Assembly (NCBI GenBank): GCA_963775175.1 | Contig: CAVZHT010000002.1 | Coordinates: 1,736,001-1,800,000, forward strand | DNA length: 64,000 bases | Source of the DNA: Jatrophihabitans sp963775175 | GTDB lineage: Bacteria > Actinomycetota > Actinomycetes > Mycobacteriales > Jatrophihabitantaceae | Direction: 5' to 3' | Shown here: piece after piece, positions 23,712-33,189 of the stretch | Position numbering within the stretch: position 1 is the stretch's first letter | Layout of the letters: every line of letters begins with the position of its first letter | Program-made: the position numbers and the translations under genes | The notes under the pieces: generated by a model | Database searches by the model: none | What the model was told of the DNA's origin: nothing | Seen by the model: only the letters and a program-made list of their open reading frames with translations

Positions 23712-25025
23712 GTGCCGGGGCGCTGGAGCATCGATCAGGTGCTCGCCCTCGCGCCGGACGCCGCCGCGGCCGCCGCGGCCCGCCGGCTGGCCCACCCCCG
23801 GCAGTGGTCGCAGTGGGGCGCGGCCGGCGATCTGGTCTGGGGATCGTGCGCCGGCTCGGGCGCGAAGCCGTACCGGACGATCGTCGACCGCAGCGGCCCG
23901 GCGACCACCTGCACCTGCCCTTCGCGCAAGCTGCCCTGCAAGCACGCGCTGGGACTGTTGCTGCTGTGGGCCATCGGCGCCGTCCCCGACGCCGACCCGC
24001 CGGCCGATGACGCCCTCGCCTGGAAGCAGGCCCGCGACGCCCGCGCGACGACCGCCGCCACCCGCCGCCCCCGGGGCGAGCGCGACGAGCAGGCCGCGGC
24101 CAAGCGGGCCGAGCAGCGGGCGGCCCGGGTCGGGTCCGGCCTGGCCGAGCTGGAGCTGTGGCTGCGCGATCAGGTACGCAGCGGGCTCTCGGCCGCCGCC
24201 GGCACCTACGCCCACGCCGACGCAGTGGCGGCCCGGATGGTCGACGCGCAGGCACCGGGGGCGGCGGGCATGCTGCGCCGGCTCAGCACCGTCCCGGCCT
24301 CCGGGGACGGGTGGCCCGAGCGGCTGCTCGCCGGGTACGGGCGGCTGCACCTGCTCGCCCGCGCCCACGCGCAGCTCGACGCGCTGCCGGACAGCCTCGC
24401 CGCCACCGTGCGCAGCTACGTCGGCTACACCGTCGGCCGGGCGGCCGTCCTCGCCGAGCCGGCGGTCACCGACGACTGGCTGGTGCTCGGCACCCGGGAC
24501 CTCCTGGACGGCGCGGTCGCGGCTCGCCGCATCTGGTTGCGGGGGCAGCAATCCGGCCGGTTCGCGCTGCTGCTGATCTTCGACCCCTCCGGCTCGTTCC
24601 TCGACCATCCGGACGCCGCCCTCGCGCCCGGGACGGCCGTCCGCGCCGACCTGCACTACTACCCCGGCCGGCCGCCGCTGCGCGCGCTGCTCGGCGGGCG
24701 GCACGGCGAGCCGGTCGACGCCCCGCCACCACCGGTCCGGCTGGGGTTGTCCGATCAGCTGGTCGAGTGGGCGGCCGTCCTCGAACTGGATCCCTGGCTC
24801 GCCGAGTGGCCGACGGTCCTCCGCGGCGTGCCGGTCCCGGGCGACGGCGGCTGGACGTTCGTCGACCCGAGCGCCGGCGCCGTGCCGCTGCTGACCGGCG
24901 GGATCGACCCTTGGGTGCTCGCGGCCGTCGCCGGCGGGCGTCCCGTCCGGCTGGCCGGCGAATGGTCGGCCGACGGGTTCCGCCCGTTGACCGTGTGGCA
25001 CGGCGATCGCGCGGTGCAGCCATGA
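23712..25025 (+). CDS. SWIM zinc-finger protein (first gene of the MoxR/VWA cluster)
   Basis: A 437-residue protein with a SWIM finger at residues 67-78: CTCPSRKLPCKHALGL, the CxC...CxH pattern, near the N-terminus. The rest is helical and beta-rich with no catalytic motif I recognise. SWIM fingers bind nucleic acid or protein. GTG start; the stop overlaps the ATG of the DUF5691 gene (ATGA). It resembles the SWIM part of E. coli YehQ in a locus with MoxR, DUF5682 and VWA genes. The function of the set is not established. Confidence 0.82.
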   Translation: MPGRWSIDQVLALAPDAAAAAAARRLAHPRQWSQWGAAGDLVWGSCAGSGAKPYRTIVDRSGPATTCTCPSRKLPCKHALGLLLLWAIGAVPDADPPADDALAWKQARDARATTAATRRPRGERDEQAAAKRAEQRAARVGSGLAELELWLRDQVRSGLSAAAGTYAHADAVAARMVDAQAPGAAGMLRRLSTVPASGDGWPERLLAGYGRLHLLARAHAQLDALPDSLAATVRSYVGYTVGRAAVLAEPAVTDDWLVLGTRDLLDGAVAARRIWLRGQQSGRFALLLIFDPSGSFLDHPDAALAPGTAVRADLHYYPGRPPLRALLGGRHGEPVDAPPPPVRLGLSDQLVEWAAVLELDPWLAEWPTVLRGVPVPGDGGWTFVDPSAGAVPLLTGGIDPWVLAAVAGGRPVRLAGEWSADGFRPLTVWHGDRAVQP

Positions 25026-26542
25026 CGACCTACGACCAGCTGGTCGCCGCCGCCACCGTGGGCGTGGCCCAGCGACCGATCGCGATCGACGCGCTGCCCG
25101 GCGCCGCCGCGGCCCACGCCGGCCTGCTCGACCCCGACCCGGCTGCGGCCGTGCTCGGCGCCGCGGCCCTGCTCGACGCCGCCCGGCGGGCCGGCGGGCT
25201 CGCCCCGACCGCGGTCACGCTGCCCGAGCCGGCCGCCGACGACACAGCGCCCGAGCTGAACCGGGTGGCGGGCGACCTGTTCCGCGGCGTCCTCGCCGGC
25301 GGTGACCGCGAGCTGCTGGCCGAACTGCTCGACATGACCGCGGCCGCGGGGGCCCGGATCCCGGCCCCGGACCTGCCCGCGCTCCTGTCCGTCGCCGCCG
25401 CCCAGCGCGCCTTGCGGTCACCGACCACCGCCGTCCTCGGTGCCCGCGGGCACTGGCTGGCCCTCCAGCACCCCGACTGGCGCCGGGTCGTCGACGCCAG
25501 CGCCGCGATCGTCCCGCCCGACGCCTGGGAGACCGGCCGCCCGGCCGAGCGGGTTGCCTGGCTGGGCGAGTTGCGGCGCCGCGACCCGCAGTCGGCGCGC
25601 GAGACGCTGCTCGCCGGCTGGGGCCGCGAGACCGGCGACGATCGCGCCGCCCTGCTGGCCGTCCTCGCCGGCGGGCTGTCGGCCGCCGACGAGCCCTTCC
25701 TCGAGTCCGCGCTGGACGACCGGCGGGCCGAGGTGCGCGGTCAGGCGCGGGCCCTGCTCGCGCGCCTGACCGGCTCCGCCTTCGCCGCCCGCGCGACCGC
25801 CCGGGCCCGGGGCGTGCTGCGGATCGAGCGGCGCGGGCTGCGGCGGCGGATCGTCGTCACCCCGCCGGAGCCGCCGGACGCCGCCGCTCGTCGCGACGGG
25901 CACACCGTCCAGCCGCCGATGCGCGGGGTCGGCGAGCGCGCGTGGCATCTCTTCCAGGTCGTCGCCCGCGCGCCACTGGACCTCTGGCCGGCCACGCTCG
26001 GCATCGATCCGGTCGGGCTGGCCGCGCTCGACGTCGCCGGTGAGTTCGGCAACGAGGTGCGGGCCGCCTGGCAGGCGGCCGCGATCCGCGAGCGGGACGC
26101 CGGGTGGGCGCAGGCGCTGCTCGCCCACCCCGCCGAGGGTCCGCTCGCGTCACCCGCCGCCCGGCTCGCCGCGTTGCTGCCCGCGCCGGCCCGGGTCGCC
26201 CGCGCCGTCGCCGTTCTCGCCGGGGCCGCGCCGCGGTCGATCGCCGACGTCGCGGTCTGCCCGGGGCCGTGGCCGGTCGAGCTCACCGACGCCCTGCTCG
26301 GCTACCTCGGGGCCCAGTGCCGTTCGGCCACGCCGACCATGCCGGGCGAGCTGCCCGGGCTGGCCGCCCGCCGCATCGACCTCGCCGATCGCCGCGACCT
26401 GCCGGGGTGGCTGCGGGAGCTCGCCGACCGGTTCCGCGTCCGCACCGCCACCGTCCCCACCGCCGGCCGGTGGGCCGCACCGCTGGAACGGGCCGCCGAC
26501 ACGCTCGAACTCCGCCGCCGATTCTCCCGGGAGCTGCAGTGA
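25022..26542 (+). CDS. DUF5691-type helical-repeat protein of the MoxR/VWA cluster
   Basis: A 506-residue Ala/Arg-rich protein, predicted mostly alpha helical, with HEAT-like segments around WLGELRRRDPQSARETLLAG, LESALDDRRAEVRGQARALL and RAWHLFQVVARAPLDLWPAT. I place it with the DUF5691 family from its pattern and neighbours; no enzyme motif is visible. ATGA overlap with the SWIM gene and GTGA overlap with the MoxR gene show tight co-expression. It could be a scaffold for the ATPase. Confidence 0.75.
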   Translation: MTTYDQLVAAATVGVAQRPIAIDALPGAAAAHAGLLDPDPAAAVLGAAALLDAARRAGGLAPTAVTLPEPAADDTAPELNRVAGDLFRGVLAGGDRELLAELLDMTAAAGARIPAPDLPALLSVAAAQRALRSPTTAVLGARGHWLALQHPDWRRVVDASAAIVPPDAWETGRPAERVAWLGELRRRDPQSARETLLAGWGRETGDDRAALLAVLAGGLSAADEPFLESALDDRRAEVRGQARALLARLTGSAFAARATARARGVLRIERRGLRRRIVVTPPEPPDAAARRDGHTVQPPMRGVGERAWHLFQVVARAPLDLWPATLGIDPVGLAALDVAGEFGNEVRAAWQAAAIRERDAGWAQALLAHPAEGPLASPAARLAALLPAPARVARAVAVLAGAAPRSIADVAVCPGPWPVELTDALLGYLGAQCRSATPTMPGELPGLAARRIDLADRRDLPGWLRELADRFRVRTATVPTAGRWAAPLERAADTLELRRRFSRELQ

Positions 26543-27633
26543 CCACGCCCGACTCCGCCCTGCTGCGCCCGCACGCCGAGCAGGCCTACGCCGCCGAGCT
26601 GTCCGCCCTGGGTGCGCTCGACGACCGCCCGAGGCCGCCGTCGTGGCGCCTCTCGCCGCGGGCGGTCGTCGACTACCTGATGGGCGTGACGCTCGCTGAC
26701 GGCACGGTGATCACGCCGAAGTACGTCGGCCCGCGGCGGTTGATCGAGATCGCCGTCGCCACCATCGCCACGGACCGCGCGCTGCTGCTGCTCGGCGTGC
26801 CGGGTACCGCGAAGACCTGGGTCTCCGAGCACCTCGCGGCGGCGATCTCCGGCGACTCCACGCTGCTGGTACAGGGCACCTCCGGCACGGCCGAGGAGGC
26901 GATCCGGTACGGCTGGAACTACGCCCGCCTGCTCGCCGAGGGGCCGAGCCGGGCGGCGCTCGTCGCCTCGCCGGTGATGACTGCGATGGCCGACGGGCGG
27001 ATCGCGCGGGTCGAGGAGCTCACCCGCATCCCGTCCGACGTGCAGGACGCGCTGATCACGATCCTGTCCGAGAAGACGCTGCCCGTCCCCGAGCTCGCCA
27101 CCGAGGTGCAGGCCGTGAAGGGGTTCAACGTCATCGCCACCGCGAACGACCGCGACCGCGGGGTGAACGACCTGTCGTCGGCGCTGCGGCGGCGGTTCAA
27201 CACGGTCGTCCTGCCGCTGCCGGCCGACCACGAGCAGGAGGTGGCGATCGTCGCCCGCCGGGTCGAGGCGCTGGGGCGCGCGCTCGAGCTGCCGCAGGTG
27301 CCGTCCGCGCTCGAGGAGATCCGCCGGGTCGTGACCGTGTTCCGAGAGCTGCGGGCGGGGTTGACCACCGACGGCAAGACGACGTTGAAGTCGCCGACCG
27401 GGACGCTGTCGCCGGCCGAGGCGATCTCGGTGATCACCAGCGGGGTGGCGCTGGCAGCGCACTTCGGGGACGGCGTGCTGCGCCCGGCCGACGTCGCCGC
27501 CGGCATCGTCGGTGCCGTCGTGAAGGACCCGGTGACGGACGGGCCGGTGTGGGCCGAGTACCTCGAGGCCGTCGTCCGCGAGCGCACGGACTGGCTGGAT
27601 TTCTACCGAGCCTGCCGGGACATCTCGCCGTGA
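26539..27633 (+). CDS. MoxR-type AAA+ ATPase (YehL-like)
   Basis: A 364-residue AAA+ ATPase. Walker A is GVPGTAKT at residues 86-93 (Ala in place of the usual Gly before Lys). Then come STLLVQGTSGTAEEAIRYGW, the Walker B-like region RIARVEELTRIPSDVQDALI, sensor 1 IATANDRDRG and an arginine-finger region SSALRRRFNTVVLPLP. MoxR ATPases remodel proteins together with VWA partners; a VWA gene lies two genes downstream. GTG start, overlapping the upstream stop. Confidence 0.9.
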   Translation: MTTPDSALLRPHAEQAYAAELSALGALDDRPRPPSWRLSPRAVVDYLMGVTLADGTVITPKYVGPRRLIEIAVATIATDRALLLLGVPGTAKTWVSEHLAAAISGDSTLLVQGTSGTAEEAIRYGWNYARLLAEGPSRAALVASPVMTAMADGRIARVEELTRIPSDVQDALITILSEKTLPVPELATEVQAVKGFNVIATANDRDRGVNDLSSALRRRFNTVVLPLPADHEQEVAIVARRVEALGRALELPQVPSALEEIRRVVTVFRELRAGLTTDGKTTLKSPTGTLSPAEAISVITSGVALAAHFGDGVLRPADVAAGIVGAVVKDPVTDGPVWAEYLEAVVRERTDWLDFYRACRDISP

Positions 27634-27649
27634 CGAACCGCCCCCCTGT

Positions 27650-27719
27650 GTTGAGTGGCGCCTTTCCGGTCGAGTGGCGCCCTGTAGAGCGCCACTCAGC
27701 TGACAAGGCGCCACTCAAC
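27650..27719. repeat. Nested palindromic intergenic element, copy 3
   Basis: Cores GAGTGG at 27653 and 27672, CCACTC at 27692 and 27711, the same spacing as all other copies. Here CGCC follows each core, and the opposite arms carry the matching GGCG. The outer stem 27650-27664/27705-27719 is a perfect 15 bp and the inner stem is 9 bp. It sits inside the five-gene cluster, between the MoxR stop and the DUF5682 start. Confidence 0.88.
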
Positions 27720-27740
27720 CGGACGGGCGGCGGCCGGGCC

Positions 27741-29954
27741 GTGCACATTCTCGGGATCAGGCACCATGGACCGGGGTCGGCGAGAGCGGTGCTCTCGGAG
27801 TTGGAGCGGGTGGGGCCGGCGATCGTGCTCATCGAGGGGCCGAGCGACGCCGACCCGCTGCTGTCGCTCGTGGCCGACCCCGAGCTGGAGCCGCCGGTCG
27901 CCCTGCTCGCCTACGACCCATCCGCGCCGCGCGTCTCGGCGTTCTGGCCGTTCGCCGCGTTCTCCCCCGAGTGGCAGGCGCTGCGCTGGTCCGCGGCCAA
28001 CGGCGTCCCGGTCCGGTTCTGCGACCTCCCGTCCGGCGCGTTCCTCGCCGCGGACCAGGAACCGCCCGAGCCGGGCACCGGCGACCGACGGGTCCGCGAG
28101 GACCCGATCGGCCTGCTTGCCGAGGCCGCGGGCTACGACGACCCCGAACGGTGGTGGGACGACGTGATCGAGTCGCGCCTCGACGGGGCGCCACCGTTCG
28201 TCGCCCTCACCGAGGCGATGGCCGAGCTGCGCGCCCACACGCCGCCGGCCGGCGACCAGCGGCGCGAGGACCGGCGCGAGGCCTGCATGCGCCAGGCGCT
28301 CCGCGCCGCGCTCAAGCAGACGGACGGCCCGGTCGCCGTCGTCTGCGGCGCGTGGCACGCGCCGGCCCTCACCGCCCCGCTGCCCTCGGCCGCGAGTGAC
28401 GCGGCGATCCTGCGGGGGCTGCCGAAGCGCAGGACCAAGCTGGCCTGGGTGCCGTGGACGCACTCCCGCCTCGCGGCCGCCTCCGGGTACGGCGCCGGGG
28501 TGACGTCGCCCGGCTGGTACCACCACCTGTTCACCGCGCCCGATCACGTCGTCACCCGCTGGCTGTCGATGGTGGCGGCCGTCCTGCGCGGCCACGACCT
28601 GCCGGTCTCGTCGGCGCACGTCATCGAGGCGGTGCGGCTCGCCGAGGCCCTCGCGTCCCTGCGCGGCCGCCCCCTTGCCGGGCTGGCCGAGGTCACCGAG
28701 GCGACCCAGGCCGTCCTCTGCGAAGGTGACGCGACCGCCGTCGGCTGGGTCCAGCACGACCTCGTCGTGGGCGAGCGGCTGGGCACGGTGCCGGAGAGCG
28801 CGCCCGTGGTGCCGCTGGAGGCTGACCTCCGGGCCCAGGCCCGGACGCTGCGGCTCAAGATCGACCCGCTCGAGAAGCCGATCACGCTGGACCTGCGCAA
28901 GGACTTCGACCGGGCCAAGTCCGTGCTGCTGCACCGCCTCACCGGCCTCGGCATCGACTGGGGGGTCGAGCGGGCGGACGAGGTCAGCGGCACCGGCACC
29001 TTCCGGGAGACCTGGACGCTGCGCTGGCGACCCGAACTCGCTGTCTCGGTCGTCGACGCGGCGCTCTGGGGCACGACGGTCGCCGCCGCCGCGAGCGCGA
29101 AGCTCGCCGACACCGCCACCTCCGCCCCCGACCTCCGCGCGGTCACCGGCGCGGTCGAGCGGGTGCTCCTGGCCGATCTGCCCGACACGCTGCCGACCGT
29201 CCTGGCCGCGCTCGAGGCGAAGGCCGCGCTCGATCTCGACGTGGTGCGGCTCATGGCCGCGGTGCCGGCCCTCATCCGGGCCGTCCGCTACGGCGACGTG
29301 CGGGGCACGGACACCGCGGCGATGTCGGCCGTCGTCGACGCGCTGATGGTCCGGATCTGCGCCGGGCTGCCGGCCGCGGTGACGTCGCTGTCCGACGACG
29401 CGGCGGCCGAACTGCGCACCGAGGTCGACGCCGTGCACCGCGCGCTGGCCCTGCACGCCCAGACCTCGGGCGGCCCGCGCAGCCGGGAGCGCTGGCTCGG
29501 CGCGCTCGCCGCGCTGGCCGAGCGCCGCGACCTGCACGGGCTGCTCGCCGGCCGGCTCGTCCGGCTGCTCGTCGACGCCGCCGTCCTCCCCCGCACCGAG
29601 GCCGCGCGCCGCTTCGCGGCCCACCTCTCGATCGGCGTGACGCCGGCCGGGAAGGCCGCCTGGGCCGAGGGCTTCCTCGCCGGCAGCGGGTTGCTGCTCG
29701 TCCACGACCGCGAGCTGCTGGCCGTGCTCGACGGCTGGGTCGGCGAGCTGCTCGACGACGAGTTCCTCGACGTGCTGCCCGTCCTGCGCCGCGCCTTCGG
29801 AGACTTCTCCCCGGCCGAGCGCAGCAACATCGCCGACCAACTCAAGCACCTGGCCGCCGGCACAACCCGCACCGGAACCGACGATCCGGTCGACCCGGTC
29901 CGGGCCGCCGGCGTGCTGCAGACCGTCGCGCTGATCCTGGGTGGTGCGCGGTGA
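27741..29954 (+). CDS. DUF5682 family protein (YehM-like)
   Basis: A 737-residue protein starting VHILGIRHHGPGSARAVLSE, the typical DUF5682 N-terminus with the RHHGPGSA motif. Further conserved parts are IVLIEGPSDADPLLSLVADP, VVCGAWHAPAL and TSPGWYHHLFTAPD. The His- and Glu-rich N-terminal part recalls TraB/ChaN-type folds (GxRHHGPGS, EGPxD), so an enzymatic role is possible but unproven. The GTG at 27741 is chosen because it opens this motif; the longer upstream frame runs through the palindromic element. Confidence 0.85.
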   Translation: MHILGIRHHGPGSARAVLSELERVGPAIVLIEGPSDADPLLSLVADPELEPPVALLAYDPSAPRVSAFWPFAAFSPEWQALRWSAANGVPVRFCDLPSGAFLAADQEPPEPGTGDRRVREDPIGLLAEAAGYDDPERWWDDVIESRLDGAPPFVALTEAMAELRAHTPPAGDQRREDRREACMRQALRAALKQTDGPVAVVCGAWHAPALTAPLPSAASDAAILRGLPKRRTKLAWVPWTHSRLAAASGYGAGVTSPGWYHHLFTAPDHVVTRWLSMVAAVLRGHDLPVSSAHVIEAVRLAEALASLRGRPLAGLAEVTEATQAVLCEGDATAVGWVQHDLVVGERLGTVPESAPVVPLEADLRAQARTLRLKIDPLEKPITLDLRKDFDRAKSVLLHRLTGLGIDWGVERADEVSGTGTFRETWTLRWRPELAVSVVDAALWGTTVAAAASAKLADTATSAPDLRAVTGAVERVLLADLPDTLPTVLAALEAKAALDLDVVRLMAAVPALIRAVRYGDVRGTDTAAMSAVVDALMVRICAGLPAAVTSLSDDAAAELRTEVDAVHRALALHAQTSGGPRSRERWLGALAALAERRDLHGLLAGRLVRLLVDAAVLPRTEAARRFAAHLSIGVTPAGKAAWAEGFLAGSGLLLVHDRELLAVLDGWVGELLDDEFLDVLPVLRRAFGDFSPAERSNIADQLKHLAAGTTRTGTDDPVDPVRAAGVLQTVALILGGAR

Positions 29955-31120
29955 GCGACGAGCGAACCCGGCGCTGGCGGCTGCTGCTCGGACCGGCGGC
30001 CGAGGAGGACCTCGCCGACGCCGCGGGCGGGCGGATCCTCGACCGCGCCGACGAGGCGATGGACGCTGCACTCGCCGCGCTCTACGACGCCGAGCCCCGC
30101 GAGGAGGGCGAGCGGCGCGGCGGCCTCGGGGCCTCGGCGCCGTCGGTCGCGCGCTGGCTCGGCGACATCCGCACGTACTTCCCCGCCAACGTCGTACAGG
30201 TGATGCAGCGCGACGCGATCGACCGCCTGCACCTGCGGCAGCTGCTGCTCGAACCGGAGATGCTCGCCGCCGTCCAGCCCGACGTGCACCTCGTCGGCAC
30301 GCTGCTGAGCCTCAACAAGCTGTTGCCGGAGCAGACGCGCGAGACCGCCCGCCGGGTCGTCGCGGCCGTCGTGACCGAGATCGAGCGACGCGTCGCGAAC
30401 CGCACCCGCACCGCCGTCGCCGGCGCCCTGAACCGGGCGGCCCGGTCGCGGCGACCCAAGCACCGCGACATCGACTGGAACCGGACGATCGGCGCCAACC
30501 TCAAGCACTACCTGCCCGAGCAGCGCACGGTCGTGCCCGAGCGGCTCGTCGGGTACGGACGGCGGCAGCAGGTCGTCGCGCGAGACATCGTGCTGGCGAT
30601 CGACCAGTCCGGGTCGATGGCGTCCTCGGTCGTGTACGCGTCGGTGTTCGGCGCCGTGCTCGGGTCGATCCGCGCGGTCCGCACGTCGCTGGTCGTCTTC
30701 GACACCGCCGTCGTCGATCTCACCGACCAGCTGCACGACCCGGTGGAGCTGCTCTTCGGCACCCAGCTCGGGGGCGGCACCGACATCAACAAGGCGATCG
30801 GCTACTGCCAGACGCTCATCACCCGCCCGCGGGACTCGATCTTCGTCCTCGTCTCGGACCTGCTCGAAGGCGGCGTGCGGGAGCAGATGCTGGCCCGGAT
30901 CGCGGCGCTGGTCGACGCCGGCGTGCAGGTGGTCGCCCTGCTCGCACTGTCCGACGACGGCGCGCCGGTGTACGACCCGGACAACGCCGCCGCCCTCGCC
31001 GCCCTCGGCGTGCCGGCCTTCGCCTGCACGCCGGGCGCGTTCCCGGACCTGCTCGCGCTCGCGATCGAGGGTGGCGACATCGCGGCCTGGACGCACCGCA
31101 ACGACCTCGCCCGCCGTTGA
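29951..31120 (+). CDS. VWA domain protein (YehP/CoxE-like)
   Basis: A 389-residue protein with a helical N-terminal half and a von Willebrand A domain from about residue 212. The metal site (MIDAS) is visible: DQSGSM at 218-223, the Thr in GGGTDINKAI, and the Asp in LVSDLLEGG. The VWA partner in MoxR-VWA pairs is the usual substrate adaptor or target recogniser. It overlaps the DUF5682 stop by 4 nt and ends the cluster. Confidence 0.9.
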   Translation: MSDERTRRWRLLLGPAAEEDLADAAGGRILDRADEAMDAALAALYDAEPREEGERRGGLGASAPSVARWLGDIRTYFPANVVQVMQRDAIDRLHLRQLLLEPEMLAAVQPDVHLVGTLLSLNKLLPEQTRETARRVVAAVVTEIERRVANRTRTAVAGALNRAARSRRPKHRDIDWNRTIGANLKHYLPEQRTVVPERLVGYGRRQQVVARDIVLAIDQSGSMASSVVYASVFGAVLGSIRAVRTSLVVFDTAVVDLTDQLHDPVELLFGTQLGGGTDINKAIGYCQTLITRPRDSIFVLVSDLLEGGVREQMLARIAALVDAGVQVVALLALSDDGAPVYDPDNAAALAALGVPAFACTPGAFPDLLALAIEGGDIAAWTHRNDLARR

Positions 31121-31355
31121 TCTTGTGCGCCGATCGCCCGGACTTGCGGGCCGGTGTCCCGAATGCCAGGGCGGCATTCGCCCCTCATCCGTCCGACGAA
31201 AGTCCTTAGCTCGTCGTACTACGTGACAATCGAAGCAGAAGCGCTATGTTTCGATCCGGCACCTCGTCCGGGGGGTTCGAGGTGCGCTCGGGTCGGGTCT
31301 CGTCGGCGATGGAGGGACGGCGAGGCCTGGCCCGACGTTTCCCGGGGGTGGGAGC

Positions 31356-31820
31356 GTGCACAGGTCAGCGGCCGTCAGTCGCACCGGTCACGAGGCTGCG
31401 CGCGAACGGGTCCTCGACGGGATCCGCGAGCTGATCGTCATGAGCGACGAGCGCCGTCGGGCGCACGCCGCGTCGGCCGGGCTCGCGATGACGGACGTGA
31501 CCGCGCTCAGCCACCTCAACCGCACCGCCGGCCTCGGGCCCACCGAGCTCGCCCGGCTGCTCGGCGTCACCGGTAGCTCGGTGACCGCGCTGACCGACCG
31601 GCTCGAGCGGGCCGGGCTCGCCGAACGTCAGCCTCACCCGGCCGACCGGCGGCGGTTCGTCGTGGCGATCACGCCGAAGGGTGCGGAGTGGGTGCAGGAC
31701 GTGCGCGGCTCCTTCAGCGTCGGGCTCGAGCGGCTGGAGCCGGCCGCCCTGGCCGGGATCGCGGACGCGCTCGAGATCCTGTCGTCGACCCTGGCCGCAC
31801 CGGCCACGCGCGGTCCGTGA
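31356..31820 (+). CDS. MarR family transcriptional regulator
   Basis: A 154-residue winged-helix repressor. The DNA-binding part reads LGPTELARLLGVTGSSVTAL then TDRLERAGLAERQPHPADRR, with the basic wing RRFVVAITPKGAEW. The GTG start at 31356 is used; an internal ATG (MSDERRRAH) at 31440 is possible. It precedes the methyltransferase gene by 49 bp and may control it. No clear operator palindrome was seen upstream. Confidence 0.85.
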   Translation: MHRSAAVSRTGHEAARERVLDGIRELIVMSDERRRAHAASAGLAMTDVTALSHLNRTAGLGPTELARLLGVTGSSVTALTDRLERAGLAERQPHPADRRRFVVAITPKGAEWVQDVRGSFSVGLERLEPAALAGIADALEILSSTLAAPATRGP

Positions 31821-31869
31821 GAGCTCTAGGCTCGCCTCGACGAACAGCACCGAGGGAGGGCGCGCCGGC

Positions 31870-32487
31870 ATGGGTTTCTACGACACGCACGTGCTGCCGC
31901 GCCTCGTCCATCACGTCTGCGGCGCGCGCACGCTCGACGGGATGCGCCGCCGCGTGTGCGCCGGGCTCACCGGCGAGGTCGTGGAGATCGGCTTCGGCTC
32001 CGGTTCGAACGTCGAGTTCTACCCGCCGGCGATCACGAGCGTCCACGCGGTGGAGCCGTCGGACGCGGCCTGGCGGTTGGCCGGCAAGCGGGTCGCCGCG
32101 AGCCCCGTGCCGATCGAACGGGTCGGGCTGGACGGCCAGTCGCTGCCGTTGCCCGACGCGGCGTTCGACGCCGCACTCTCCACCTGGGCGCTGTGCACGA
32201 TCCCGGACCCGGTCACCGCGCTCGTCGAGGTGCGTCGGGTGCTGAAGCCGGGCGGGGCACTGCATTTCGTCGAGCACGGCCTCGCCCCGGACGTGCCGGT
32301 GCAGAAGTGGCAGCACCGCCTCGAGCCGATCCAGAAGCGTGTGGCCGGCGGCTGCCACCTCACCCGGCCGACCGCAGAGTTGATCACCACCGCCGGCTTC
32401 GAGCTCGTCGAGTTGGACGAGTTCTACCAGCGGGGCGCGGCGAAGGTGGCCGCGGCGCAGTCGCTCGGCGTGGCCGTCCGGCGCTGA
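31870..32487 (+). CDS. Class I SAM-dependent methyltransferase
   Basis: A 205-residue methyltransferase. The SAM-binding motif I is VVEIGFGSGSNVEFYPP, motif II lies around SVHAVEPSDAAWRLAGKRVA, and LPDAAFDAALSTWALCTIPD and VRRVLKPGGALHFVEHGLAP follow. It resembles the UbiE/METTL7-like small-molecule methyltransferases. The substrate is unknown. A GAGGGAGG ribosome site precedes the ATG at 31870. It follows the MarR gene in the same direction. Confidence 0.88.
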   Translation: MGFYDTHVLPRLVHHVCGARTLDGMRRRVCAGLTGEVVEIGFGSGSNVEFYPPAITSVHAVEPSDAAWRLAGKRVAASPVPIERVGLDGQSLPLPDAAFDAALSTWALCTIPDPVTALVEVRRVLKPGGALHFVEHGLAPDVPVQKWQHRLEPIQKRVAGGCHLTRPTAELITTAGFELVELDEFYQRGAAKVAAAQSLGVAVRR

Positions 32488-32491
32488 TCGG

Positions 32492-33163
32492 TCACGGCCA
32501 GCGCTGCTCGGCCCAGGTGTCGGCCCGCCACGGTGTGCGGGTGTGCGAGATCTCCAGCCCGTCCGGACTCGAGGTGATCAGCTGCCCGAAGACGGTGGCG
32601 TAGGTATCGCCCTCCACCGGGCGGCGGACGATGAGCGCGCCGAGGTCGTCGCTCGGCTCGCTGGACGTCACGATCGCCGACCAGGGTTCGGCGGCGAACC
32701 GGGGGGCGAACGCGGCGGTCTTCGGGTCGTCGGCGTCGACCCCGCGCGAGGTGACCATGTGCACGCCCGGGTCGAGGTCGGCGCGCTGCAGCCGCTCGGT
32801 GTCCCACGTCCAGGCCCGCACGCCGTCCGGTCCGGCGAGCACGAGGTTGAAGCTCGCCATGCCCTGGTACCCGACCCGCTCGGGCCACTCCGGGCCGGCC
32901 GCGACCGCGGCCAGCGGCAGCACACCCCGCGAGGGCGTGCCGGTCTGCCGCTCGGTCCGGTTCAGCACCAGTGCGGTGACCCCGGTCCGGACGTCCGACA
33001 CGCACCAGCTGCCGCCGGCGAGCTGATCCCGGCCGCCGACGACGCCGGGCTGGGCCGGCCACCACTCGCCCGGCGGGTCGAACGCCCGCGAGACGAACTC
33101 GTCGCGGATGGCCAGGATGCGGACCGGCTCGTGCTCGGCCCAGCGGGTGACGACGGTGCACAC
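32492..33163 (-). CDS. NRDE/TANGO2 family protein
   Basis: A 223-residue protein of the NRDE (TANGO2) family. It begins VCTVVTRWAEHEPVRILAIR DEF, giving the N-terminal Cys and the R-D-E signature, followed by GGRDQLAGGSWCVSDVRTGV. Family members have a likely N-terminal nucleophile-type fold and have been linked to heme or lipid handling in eukaryotes; the bacterial role is unclear. The GTG at 33161-33163 is chosen because it puts Cys at position 2. Convergent with the methyltransferase, 4 bp apart. Confidence 0.78.
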   Translation of the reverse strand: MCTVVTRWAEHEPVRILAIRDEFVSRAFDPPGEWWPAQPGVVGGRDQLAGGSWCVSDVRTGVTALVLNRTERQTGTPSRGVLPLAAVAAGPEWPERVGYQGMASFNLVLAGPDGVRAWTWDTERLQRADLDPGVHMVTSRGVDADDPKTAAFAPRFAAEPWSAIVTSSEPSDDLGALIVRRPVEGDTYATVFGQLITSSPDGLEISHTRTPWRADTWAEQRWP

Positions 33164-33189
33164 CCCGACGACGCTAGCCCGCCCGCCGC

